Part shown: piece by piece, positions 24,333 through 32,616 of the stretch | Numbering within the stretch: position 1 is the first letter of the stretch | Layout of the letters: each line of letters begins with the position of its first letter | Notes under the pieces: model-generated | Databases searched by the model: none | Told to the model about the DNA's origin: nothing | What the model saw: only the letters and a program-made list of their open reading frames with translations | Assembly (NCBI GenBank): GCA_023418535.1 | Contig: JAEZZN010000064.1 | Span: forward strand, 1-37,205 | Direction: 5' to 3' | DNA length: 37,205 nucleotides | Source: Bacillota bacterium | GTDB lineage: Bacteria; Bacillota_A; Clostridia; Tissierellales; Peptoniphilaceae | Position numbers and translations under genes: made by a program

Positions 24333-25157
24333 ATGGGATTATTTTTAAAAGGAATAATAATTGGAATAGGTGGAATTGCACCAGGACTTTCAGGTTCGGT
24401 ATTAATGGTAATATTTGGACTTTATCAAAAAGTTGTAGATACTATAGGAAATATATTTAAAGATTTTAAAAAGAATTTAATGTTTCTAATACCTTTATTT
24501 GCAGGGATTGGAATAGGTATTGTTCTATTTTCAAAGCTTGTAAATTATTTATTAGCAAATTATGAGTTATATACAAGATTTGCATTTTTAGGATTAATTG
24601 TAGGTACTATTCCACTGTTTTGGAAAGAAGTTAGAAAAGAAGGTTGGGACAATAAATATTATGCTTTTACCGCAGTAGCTTTAGCATTTGGGATATTTTT
24701 ATTCTATGGAAATCAAAGAATTTTTGAACCTGTTACAAATCCTACACTTTTACAATCAATGATACTTGGTTTTGCAGTTGCAGGATCATCAATAGTACCG
24801 GGGGTTGATAGTGCGGCAATATTATCTTCGATTGGTTTATATGAAATTTATGTCAAATCAGTAGCAGAGTTAAATTTTCAAGTTCTGATACCAGCTGTAA
24901 TTGGTCTTGGATTAGGAGTTCTAATTATTTCATTTATTATGAGTAGACTTATAGGGAAATTTTATACAGGTACATTTTCAGTTATATTGGGCCTATTTTT
25001 AGCGATTATACCGACTGTAATTAAAGGACATGTAAACTTTCAAAATAGTGGACAGATTATAATTTCAATTTTAATGTTTGTTATAGGTTTTGCATTTTCC
25101 ATAGTATTTGGAAATTTAGAAAAAATTGTAGGCAAGAAAAATAAAGAAACGATTTAA
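24333..25157 (+). CDS. popT: DUF368 membrane protein, candidate undecaprenyl-phosphate translocase (PopT)
   Basis: 274 residues, hydrophobic, about eight helices. Two inverted-repeat-like halves each start with a Gly/Pro/Ser-rich re-entrant motif: 'GIGGIAPGLSGSVLMVIFGLY' at about 11-31 and 'VAGSSIVPGVDSAAILSSIGLYE' at about 148-170, a DUF368 hallmark. Recent work assigned DUF368 proteins as flippases that recycle undecaprenyl phosphate to the inner leaflet, supporting cell-wall synthesis; applying that here is inference from family membership. The SD is TTGGAGAG before ATG 24333. It lies 45 bp after pgeF and 8 bp before the prfB start, suggesting co-transcription. Confidence 0.8.
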   Translation: MGLFLKGIIIGIGGIAPGLSGSVLMVIFGLYQKVVDTIGNIFKDFKKNLMFLIPLFAGIGIGIVLFSKLVNYLLANYELYTRFAFLGLIVGTIPLFWKEVRKEGWDNKYYAFTAVALAFGIFLFYGNQRIFEPVTNPTLLQSMILGFAVAGSSIVPGVDSAAILSSIGLYEIYVKSVAELNFQVLIPAVIGLGLGVLIISFIMSRLIGKFYTGTFSVILGLFLAIIPTVIKGHVNFQNSGQIIISILMFVIGFAFSIVFGNLEKIVGKKNKETI

Positions 25158-25165
25158 GAGGTGAT

Positions 25166-26270
25166 ATTATCGAACGTTTTGAAATGCAAAATGAAATAGA
25201 AGAGTTAAAAAAGACGATAAAAAGTCTTGGGAGCTCTCTTTGACATTGCTAATTTAAAAGAAAATTTAAAAAAATTACAGGCTAAAAGTTTTGAGTCTGA
25301 CTTTTGGGATGATTCAGATATGGCACAAGAAACTATGATTGAGATAAATTCTTTGAATTATACTATCGAAACATATGAAAAACAAGAAATGTCTGTAAAT
25401 TCAATAAGTGAAATGATAGAGATTTTAAGTGTTGAAGAATTTATTGAAATGCAAGATGATTTGACAAATGAACTTTTAGAAACTAAAAATGAAGTATCTA
25501 AGTTAAAAATTCAAACCTTACTATCTGGAGAATATGACAGAAATAATGCCATATTTTCAATTCATGCTGGAAGTGGTGGGCTTGAGGCAACAGACTGGGC
25601 TCAAATGCTTATGCGTATGTATACTAGATATTTTGATAATAAGAAGTATAAATATGAAATGACAGAGTTCAATAATGAAGAAGGTGGCGGAATAAAATCT
25701 GTTACATTTATAGTAAAGGGTAGAAATGCATATGGATATCTAAAAAGTGAAAAAGGTGTTCATAGACTTGTTAGAATTTCACCATTTGATTCAAATGCTA
25801 GAAGACATACATCATTTGCTTCAGTAGATGTTTATCCGGAACTTGATGATAATGTAAAGATAGATATTGAAGATAAAGATTTAAGAATCGATACATATAG
25901 ATCATCTGGAGCTGGTGGGCAACATGTAAACACAACTGATAGTGCTGTTAGAATTACTCATATTCCAACGGGTGTAACAGTTACCAGTCAAAATGAAAGA
26001 TCTCAAATTAAAAATAGAGAAACTGCTATGAAAATGCTTATGGCTAAACTTGTTCAAATAAAAGAAGAAGAACATAAGGAAAGAATAGAAGATATCCAAG
26101 GTAAATACAATCAGATTTCTTGGGGATCACAGATAAGGTCCTATGTATTTCAACCATATACTATGGTTAAAGATCATAGAACAAATTATGAAGTCGGTAA
26201 TATAGAAAAAGTAATGGATGGCGATATAGATGATTTCATCAATGCCTATTTAAATATGAAGGAAGAATAA
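25166..26270 (+). CDS. prfB: Peptide chain release factor 2 with programmed +1 frameshift and apparent non-AUG start
   Basis: Recognises UAA/UGA stops and releases the peptide. The first frame runs to CTT-TGA-C (25238-25244), the classic prfB slip site with an SD-like GGGAG upstream (25229-25233). Slippage skips T25241 and continues at GAC 25242 to 26270, giving about 367 residues. The second frame shows 'RISPFDSNARRHTSFASV' and the catalytic 'GGQ' in 'SSGAGGQHVNTTDSAVRI'. In the zero frame there is no ATG near the SD (AAGAGGTGA, 25156-25164). ATT at 25166 gives exactly 25 codons up to the slip codon, as in E. coli; ATC at 25169 gives 24, as in B. subtilis. The only ATG, 25184, lacks an SD and would remove half of the first helix. 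Low RF2 raises frameshifting, so the gene self-regulates. TAATG overlap with tex. Confidence 0.93.
25229..25244 (+). promoter_or_regulatory. prfB programmed +1 frameshift site
   Basis: GGGAG stimulator, TCT spacer, then slippery CTT followed by TGA C. The in-frame UGA (25241-25243) is read slowly by scarce RF2, allowing peptidyl-tRNA(Leu) to slip onto UUU and resume at GAC. Confidence 0.93.
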
Positions 26271-28384
26271 TGGATATAGTAAAAAATATTGCTCAACATC
26301 TTGATATTAAAGAAGTTCAAGTTCAAAAAACAATCGAATTAATTGATGAAGGAAATACTATTCCTTTTATTGCTAGATATAGAAAAGAAGTTACTGGTAA
26401 TTTAACGGATGAAGTTTTAAGACAATTAGAAGAAAAGTTAAATTATTTAAGAAATTTAGAAAAGAGAAAAGAAGAAGTTATCACTTCTATTGAAAATCAA
26501 GAAAAAATGACCGCTCAATTGATGGAAGCGATACAAAAAGCAGAAACTCTAAAAGAAGTAGAAGATATTTATCGTCCTTACAAACAAAAGAAACAAACAA
26601 GAGCTACAAAGGCGAAAGAAAAAGGATTAGAACCATTATCAAACTTTATACTTACTTGGAAAGAAGGAAAAGGATCTATAGAAGAAGAAGCTGATAAATA
26701 TATTACGGAGGAAGTTGAAACTAGAGAAGAAGCTATTCAAGGTGCTAAAGATATTTTAGCTGAATTAATTTCTGACACTACAGTATTTAGAAATATCTTA
26801 AGAAAAGATGCTAAAAGAGATGGAAAAATTGTATCCACTGAAGCGAACTATGATGAAAAAGATGCAGAAGAAGCTAAAACATTTGAAATCTATTTTGACT
26901 TTGAGGAAGAAATATCTAAAATTCCATCACATAGAATTCTTGCTATTAATAGAGGAGAGAAATTAGGTTATTTAAAAGTATCTGTAAAATTAAATGACGA
27001 AGATAATATATTTTTAATAGCGATGAGTATTAACAAGGATAGAAATTCTGAGTCTTACAAATATATTTATGAAGCTGCAGAAGATGGATATAAGAGACTT
27101 TTATTCCCATCTGTTGAAAATGAAATTAGATCAGAGCTTACAGAAGCTGCAGATAGTCAAGCGATTGATGTATTTGCAACTAATTTAAAACCATATTTAA
27201 TGCAGGCTCCTATAAAAGGTACTGTGGTTATGGGCCTTGACCCTGGTTATAGAACAGGATGTAAGACGGTAGTTGTATCTGAAACCGGAGCTTTATTGCA
27301 TGATACAATAATGTTTCCTGCAAAACCAAAAGAAGATATTGAAGGTTCAATTAAAATAATGAAAAAATTAATTGAAGAATATAATGTGGGACTTATTGCT
27401 ATAGGTAATGGAACGGCTTCAAGAGAGACAGAAGCTGTAGTATCTAAGATGTTGTCTGAAAATGAATTTAGTCATAAAGTTTACTATACAATAGTAAATG
27501 AGTCTGGAGCATCTATTTATTCAGCATCAAAAGTTGGTATTGAAGAGTTTCCAGATAAAGATGTTACAGTTAGAGGAGCGGTTTCAATTGCGAGAAGAAT
27601 ACAAGATCCACTTGCTGAACTTGTAAAAATTGAACCAAAACATATTGGGGTTGGTCAATATCAACACGATGTAAATCAAAAATTATTGACTGAAACATTA
27701 AATAATGTTGTAGAAGATAGTGTAAACACAGTAGGTGTAAATCTTAATACTGCATCAGCATCACTTTTAGCCTATGTATCGGGGATTAATTCAACCGTTT
27801 CAAAAAATATTGTTGAATATAGGCAAGAAAATGGTGTGTTTAAGTCAAGAAAAGAATTGAAAGATGTTAAAGGTTTAGGACCTAAGACATTTACACAAGC
27901 AGCAGGATTTTTACGTATACCAAATAGTGAAAATCCATTAGATAATACTGCTGTTCATCCAGAATCATATAAAATAGCAGAACAAATAATGGATTTAGAA
28001 TTGGATAAAATAGATATTAAAGAAACAGCTGCAAGATTAGAAGTAGGAGAACCTACATTGACTGATATTATAGCTGAACTTAGAAAGCCGGGAAGAGATC
28101 CTAGAGAAGATATGCCAAAACCTATACTTAGAGCAGATGTAGTAAGTATAGACGATTTAGAAATTGGAATGGTACTTACAGGAACTGTTAGAAATGTAGT
28201 TGATTTTGGAGCTTTCGTAGATATTGGATTGAAGAATGATGGACTAGTTCACATTTCTGAACTTTCTGATAAATATGTCAAGAGTCCTTCAGATATTGTA
28301 AAAGTTTCAGATATAGTAAAAGTTAAGATAATAGATATAGATAAAAATAGAAATAAAGTAGCGCTAAGCATGAAAGGTATTTAG
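26270..28384 (+). CDS. tex: Tex family S1 RNA-binding protein
   Basis: Nucleic-acid-binding factor linked to transcription and RNA processing; related to eukaryotic Spt6. 704 residues: helical N-terminal region with 'NTIPFIARYRKEVTGNLTDEVLRQLEE', a YqgF/RNase H-like domain (about 320-445, 'VMGLDPGYRTGCKTVVVSETG'), tandem helix-hairpin-helix elements (about 485-560, 'VGVNLNTASASLLAYVSGI' and 'LKDVKGLGPKTFTQAAGFLRI'), and a C-terminal S1 domain (about 630-702, 'GTVRNVVDFGAFVDIGLKNDGLVHISEL'). Length and order match the family. It starts on the ATG overlapping the prfB stop, with GGAAG upstream, so translation is coupled to prfB, and 2 bp separate it from proS. Confidence 0.95.
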   Translation: MDIVKNIAQHLDIKEVQVQKTIELIDEGNTIPFIARYRKEVTGNLTDEVLRQLEEKLNYLRNLEKRKEEVITSIENQEKMTAQLMEAIQKAETLKEVEDIYRPYKQKKQTRATKAKEKGLEPLSNFILTWKEGKGSIEEEADKYITEEVETREEAIQGAKDILAELISDTTVFRNILRKDAKRDGKIVSTEANYDEKDAEEAKTFEIYFDFEEEISKIPSHRILAINRGEKLGYLKVSVKLNDEDNIFLIAMSINKDRNSESYKYIYEAAEDGYKRLLFPSVENEIRSELTEAADSQAIDVFATNLKPYLMQAPIKGTVVMGLDPGYRTGCKTVVVSETGALLHDTIMFPAKPKEDIEGSIKIMKKLIEEYNVGLIAIGNGTASRETEAVVSKMLSENEFSHKVYYTIVNESGASIYSASKVGIEEFPDKDVTVRGAVSIARRIQDPLAELVKIEPKHIGVGQYQHDVNQKLLTETLNNVVEDSVNTVGVNLNTASASLLAYVSGINSTVSKNIVEYRQENGVFKSRKELKDVKGLGPKTFTQAAGFLRIPNSENPLDNTAVHPESYKIAEQIMDLELDKIDIKETAARLEVGEPTLTDIIAELRKPGRDPREDMPKPILRADVVSIDDLEIGMVLTGTVRNVVDFGAFVDIGLKNDGLVHISELSDKYVKSPSDIVKVSDIVKVKIIDIDKNRNKVALSMKGI

Positions 28385-28386
28385 AT

Positions 28387-30072
28387 ATGAAAATGGATAA
28401 ATTTTATATGCCAACATTAAAAGAGGATCCACAAGATGCAGAAATTGTATCACATAGACTTCTTTTAAGAGCGGGTATGATAAGAAAATCAGCGTCAGGA
28501 ATATATTCGTATTTACCACTTGGATATAGAGTGATTAGAAAAATAGAGAATATTGTTAGAGAAGGTATGGATAAATATGGAGCTCAAGAAGTTTTAATGT
28601 CCGCTCTTCAACCACAAGAAATCTGGGAAGAATCAGGAAGATGGTCTAAGTTTGGTGAAGAAATGTTTAGACTAAAAGATAGAAACAATAGAGAGTTTTG
28701 TCTTGGACCTACAGCAGAAGAATATTTTACAACACTAGTAAGAGATGAATTAAAATCTTACAAACAATTACCTTTAAATATTTATCAAATCCAAACAAAA
28801 TATAGAGATGAAAAAAGACCAAGATTTGGTATTAATAGAGCTCGTGAATTTACAATGAAAGATGCTTATACATTTGATAAGGACCAAAAAGGTTTAGAAG
28901 AATCATATCAAAATATGTGGGATGCTTACGAATATATATTTGATAAAATAGGGCTTGATTATAGAGTTGTAGAAGGTGATAGTGGAATAATGGGCAGTGG
29001 GGTTTCTCATGAATTTATCGCTATGGCTGAAACAGGGGAGGGTGTAGTTGTATATAGTGATGAAACAGATTATGCAGCCACTGATGAAAAAGCTAAAGTT
29101 ACATTATCCATTCCAGAAAAAGAAGATGCTTTAGAATTAGAACTTATAGATACTCCAAATGCTAAGACTATTGAAGAATTATCACAATTTACAGGAGAAG
29201 ATAAGTCTAAATTTGCAAAAGTTATTGCTATGAAGACTAAAGATGAAAATTTCATGATTGTAATTCCTGGTCATAGAGAATTAAATATATTAAAATTCCT
29301 TTCACATTTCAAAATCTCTGAAAATGAAATTGAAATGATGACTGATGATGAAATTATTGCATTAGGATCACATCCTGGATTTATGTCTCCAATAGGGCTT
29401 AAAGATGTAAGAGTTATAGTAGATGAAAGAATTACTCAAATGAGCAATTTCTATACTGGAGCAAATCAAATAGACAAGCACTATAAAAATGTAAATTATG
29501 GAAGAGACTTTGAAGGTGAAGTTGTCGAAGATTTATTAATGATAGAAGAGGGTGATAAAGGCCCAAATGGCGAAGAGTTAAAATTCGCAAGAGGGGTTGA
29601 AGTAGGAAATATATTCCAACTAGGTACAAAATACTCTGAAACATTAAATGCAAAATTCTTAGATGAGAATGGTAAGGAACAATATTTTGTAATGGGTTCT
29701 TATGGTATTGGTATTACAAGAACTGTTACTGCAATTATAGAGCAAAACTATGATGAAGATGGAATAATCTGGCCTGAGTCAATAGCTCCATATAAAGTTA
29801 TAATAACTATAGTAAAGACTGGAGATAAAGATCAAGAAGAATTGGCTAATAAAATCTATGAAGAACTTATGGATAAAGGTATAGAAGTTTTACTAGACAA
29901 TAGAAAAGAAAGACCAGGCGTAAAATTTAAAGACAGAGATTTAATAGGAATACCTCATAGAATTACCGTAGGACGTGATGCTAAAGATGGACTTGTGGAA
30001 TATTCAACAAGGAAAGAAAAAGAAAATATCAGCATCAATTTCGAAGAAATTGTTGAAAAATTAAAATATTAA
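28387..30072 (+). CDS. proS: Prolyl-tRNA synthetase (bacterial type with editing domain)
   Basis: Charges tRNA(Pro). 561 residues in the bacterial ProS arrangement: class II catalytic core with motif 1 around 'SGIYSYLPLGYRVIRKIENIVREGM', motif 2 'TKYRDEKRPRFGINRAREFTMKDAYTFD', the INS editing domain that clears Ala-tRNA(Pro) (about 225-385, 'AKVIAMKTKDENFMIVIPGHRELN'), motif 3 'SYGIGITRTVTAIIEQ', and the C-terminal anticodon-binding domain (about 465-561, 'GIEVLLDNRKERPGVKFKDRDLIGIPHRI'). The start is ATG 28387 with AAAGG 9 nt upstream; a second ATG at 28393 is an alternative. It is the last gene of the run beginning at pgeF, closed by a long terminator. No T-box leader is visible, as it sits within an operon. 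Confidence 0.97.
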   Translation: MKMDKFYMPTLKEDPQDAEIVSHRLLLRAGMIRKSASGIYSYLPLGYRVIRKIENIVREGMDKYGAQEVLMSALQPQEIWEESGRWSKFGEEMFRLKDRNNREFCLGPTAEEYFTTLVRDELKSYKQLPLNIYQIQTKYRDEKRPRFGINRAREFTMKDAYTFDKDQKGLEESYQNMWDAYEYIFDKIGLDYRVVEGDSGIMGSGVSHEFIAMAETGEGVVVYSDETDYAATDEKAKVTLSIPEKEDALELELIDTPNAKTIEELSQFTGEDKSKFAKVIAMKTKDENFMIVIPGHRELNILKFLSHFKISENEIEMMTDDEIIALGSHPGFMSPIGLKDVRVIVDERITQMSNFYTGANQIDKHYKNVNYGRDFEGEVVEDLLMIEEGDKGPNGEELKFARGVEVGNIFQLGTKYSETLNAKFLDENGKEQYFVMGSYGIGITRTVTAIIEQNYDEDGIIWPESIAPYKVIITIVKTGDKDQEELANKIYEELMDKGIEVLLDNRKERPGVKFKDRDLIGIPHRITVGRDAKDGLVEYSTRKEKENISINFEEIVEKLKY

Positions 30073-30089
30073 GAAAACGTCTTATATTC

Positions 30090-30133
30090 AAAAAACGAAT
30101 AATAATTCATTATATTATTATTCGTTTTTTATT
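30090..30133 (+). terminator. Intrinsic terminator after proS
   Basis: 17-bp perfect stem (30090-30106 with 30114-30130), 7-nt loop, and a six-T run at its 3' end. Confidence 0.92.
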
Positions 30134-30186
30134 TTCGAAATATCTGGCGATTAATAAAAGTAGTATTTATATTGGATAGACTAAAA

Positions 30187-30206
30187 GTTACGAAAAGGTT
30201 ACGAAA
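30187..30206 (+). repeat. Two GTTACGAAA direct repeats, 11-bp period
   Basis: GTTACGAAA at 30187-30195 and 30198-30206. Head-to-tail spacing of one helical turn, about 70 bp upstream of the oppA -35, makes it a candidate activator site. Confidence 0.4.
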
Positions 30207-30276
30207 TAATATTTAATGTATATTTTAAATTTGATTTTAATTTATAAAAATTTTTTGATAAATAAAATAAAAAAAA

Positions 30277-30305
30277 TTGACATTTAGAAATGATTTCCAT
30301 ATAAT
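30277..30305 (+). promoter_or_regulatory. oppA promoter
   Basis: Perfect sigma-A consensus: TTGACA (30277-30282), 17-bp spacer, TATAAT (30300-30305), preceded by a poly-A stretch resembling an UP element. Strong expression is expected for this binding protein. Confidence 0.92.
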
Positions 30306-30357
30306 CTAAACAATATAGAAAATTCAAATATGGATTCTCTAAAAAATAGGAGGAATT

Positions 30358-32412
30358 ATGAGAAATTCTAAAAGATTACTATCATTATTACTAGCGTTAG
30401 TAATGGTATTTTTAGTAGCTTGTGGACCATCAAACAATGGTGGAAATACAAGTAAAGAAACTAACGGAGAAACAGGTGGATCAACAGGAAGTGAAACAAA
30501 TTCTGAAACACCATCAGATGTTAAATATGTTGATTCATTAACAGTTGCTGGAACTAATGCATTAGAAACTATGGACTATGTTTTAACAAATAAAACAGCA
30601 GACCACGCTTTTAATGCTAACTTTATCGATGGACTTATCGAAAATGACGAATATGGTAACTTGGTACCATCTATAGCAGAATCTTGGGAAACAAATGAAG
30701 ATTCTACAGTTTGGACATTTAAGTTAAAACAAGGTATTAAATGGGCGACATTTGATGGACAAGAATATGCTGAAGTAACTGCACAAGACTTCTTAACAGG
30801 TTTAAGACATGCTGCAGAATTTGAATCAGGTGTATCATGGTTAGGACAAGGTGTAATAAAAGGATATGATGAATATCTAAAATCAGATTTCTCAGATGCA
30901 GAATTTGAAAAAGTAGGAGTTAAGGCTTTAGATGATTATACATTAGAATATACATTAGAAGCTCCAACACCTTTCTTTGGAGACTATGCAACATATAACT
31001 TACTATTACCTATTAATAAAGACTTCCTTGAATCTAAAGGTTCTGGATGTGCATTAGGTGCTCCAAATAAAGATAATTGTACATTTGGTTCAACAACACC
31101 AGACTCAATCCTTTATAATGGTGCATATGTACTTTCAACATATGACCAAAAATCATCAATCGTTTTAACAGCAAATGAATTATACTGGGATGCAGACAAT
31201 GTATTCTTAAAAACTGTAACTGAAGTATATGATGATGGTGCAGATCCATACTCAATCAAGACAGGATTTGAACAAGGAACTTACCCATCAATGTCATTAA
31301 GACCTACATGGGAAGATTACTCAAAAATTAGAGCACAATATGAAGAATATATAAGAGCTTCATTACCAACAGCTTCAACATTTGGTATAACAATGAACTT
31401 CAATAGACAATCATTTGAAGAAACAGGTTATGCACAAGATGAAACTTTAAGAGAACAAACAAAAGCTGCACTTCAAAATTTAAACTTTAGAAAAGCTTTA
31501 AGAGCAGCATTCGATAGACAAGCTTATTTAGAAATATCAGCTCCTGAGCAAATTGCTATTGAATCAAAGAGAAATATTTATAACTATCCAAATGCAGGTA
31601 CTAAATCTGATGGAACAATGTATTTCGATGCAGTAACTGCTCATTACAATAATGATACAGGTGAAAATGTAGACCTAAATGACGGTCAAGAACCATTCTT
31701 CAGTAAAGAAAAAGCTTTAGAATACATCGAAGCAGCTAAAAAAGAAGGTATACAATTCCCTATAAACTTAGACTTGATTACTATTGAAACAGATGATAGA
31801 TTAGTAAAACAAGCAAATTCATTTAAACATTCAGTTGAAGCTAATACTGATGGACAAATTATTGTACACGTAGTACTTGCTCCACGAGATGTAGTTTATG
31901 GTGTAACATACTATAACGAAGATCCAGCTGCAGCAGATTATGATATCTCAACATTTACAGGATGGGGTCCAGACTACTCAGATCCAAAATCATTTGCTGA
32001 AACAATGTCACCAACAGTTGGTTCATTGATGACAAATTTAGGATTAGGTAGAGTAGATAAAGAAGGAAATGTTGAAGATTTAGAAATTAAGCAAAATCTT
32101 GGTTTAATGGAATATGAAGAATTATATCAAGCAGCTCAAAAAGAAACATCTGACTTTGATAAGAGATATGATTTATTCGCAAAAGCTGATGCTAAGACAA
32201 TAGAAAATGTATTATATATCCCAACTCAAATGCAAACAAGATTTGAAATGGTATCTAAAGTAGAACCATTCACAGGTATGTACTCAGAAGTAGGTATTAG
32301 AACAAATTCATATAAGAAGAGAAAATTAAGAGATTCTCTAGTAACAGCTGAAGAATATAATAAAGCATACGAAGCTTGGATGAAGAAAAGATTAGAATCA
32401 GCTTCAAATTAG
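30358..32412 (+). CDS. oppA: Oligopeptide ABC transporter substrate-binding lipoprotein
   Basis: Captures extracellular peptides and hands them to the OppBC channel. 684 residues. A lipoprotein signal peptide 'RLLSLLLALVMVFLVAC' ends at lipobox LVAC (Cys22), then a Gly/Ser/Thr/Asn/Glu linker, then the SBP_bac_5 fold ('DGLIENDEYGNLVPSIAESWE', 'WTFKLKQGIKWATFDGQEY', 'LNFRKALRAAFDRQAYLE'). The length is close to streptococcal AmiA/AliA (about 650-660) rather than the 540 of E. coli OppA. The start follows AGGAGG. A perfect promoter precedes it and a terminator follows, so it can be made in excess over the channel genes, as is usual for binding proteins. In related cocci such receptors also import peptide pheromones. 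Confidence 0.93.
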   Translation: MRNSKRLLSLLLALVMVFLVACGPSNNGGNTSKETNGETGGSTGSETNSETPSDVKYVDSLTVAGTNALETMDYVLTNKTADHAFNANFIDGLIENDEYGNLVPSIAESWETNEDSTVWTFKLKQGIKWATFDGQEYAEVTAQDFLTGLRHAAEFESGVSWLGQGVIKGYDEYLKSDFSDAEFEKVGVKALDDYTLEYTLEAPTPFFGDYATYNLLLPINKDFLESKGSGCALGAPNKDNCTFGSTTPDSILYNGAYVLSTYDQKSSIVLTANELYWDADNVFLKTVTEVYDDGADPYSIKTGFEQGTYPSMSLRPTWEDYSKIRAQYEEYIRASLPTASTFGITMNFNRQSFEETGYAQDETLREQTKAALQNLNFRKALRAAFDRQAYLEISAPEQIAIESKRNIYNYPNAGTKSDGTMYFDAVTAHYNNDTGENVDLNDGQEPFFSKEKALEYIEAAKKEGIQFPINLDLITIETDDRLVKQANSFKHSVEANTDGQIIVHVVLAPRDVVYGVTYYNEDPAAADYDISTFTGWGPDYSDPKSFAETMSPTVGSLMTNLGLGRVDKEGNVEDLEIKQNLGLMEYEELYQAAQKETSDFDKRYDLFAKADAKTIENVLYIPTQMQTRFEMVSKVEPFTGMYSEVGIRTNSYKKRKLRDSLVTAEEYNKAYEAWMKKRLESASN

Positions 32413-32425
32413 AAAGTATTTAAGG

Positions 32426-32460
32426 TAGAGGTTGAAAGTAATTTCAACCTCTATTTTATT
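32426..32460 (+). terminator. Intrinsic terminator after oppA
   Basis: 12-bp perfect stem (32426-32437 with 32442-32453), GTAA loop, followed by TTTTATT. It separates oppA from oppBCDF, perhaps partially. Confidence 0.85.
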
Positions 32461-32478
32461 AATATGGTTAAGTCAAAA

Positions 32479-32532
32479 ATTGATAACTTTTACAATTTCT
32501 CAAAGACTTGTAAAATTGTAAAAGTTATCAAT
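32479..32532. repeat. 20-bp perfect inverted repeat between oppA and oppB
   Basis: 32479-32498 is the exact reverse complement of 32513-32532, with a 14-nt loop. The stem contains TTTTACAAT/ATTGTAAAA. It follows the oppA terminator and lies just upstream of the oppB promoter, so it could be a second terminator, an operator for a dimeric repressor, or an mRNA-stabilising element. Confidence 0.75.
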
Positions 32533-32540
32533 AATTTTAT

Positions 32541-32569
32541 TTGATTACAAAGTGAATTTATAATATAAT
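32541..32569 (+). promoter_or_regulatory. oppBCDF promoter
   Basis: TTGATT (32541-32546), 17-bp spacer, TATAAT (32564-32569), 9 bp after the long inverted repeat. The leader is about 40 nt. Confidence 0.65.
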
Positions 32570-32616
32570 TATAGCTATAATTATATCTTTACTACGAGAT
32601 AGAAGGAGAGAACGAG

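Noticed and set aside
25157..25243. prfB as a frameshifted pseudogene
   Set aside because: The CTT-TGA-C site with upstream SD-like element is the conserved programmed frameshift, not a mutation.
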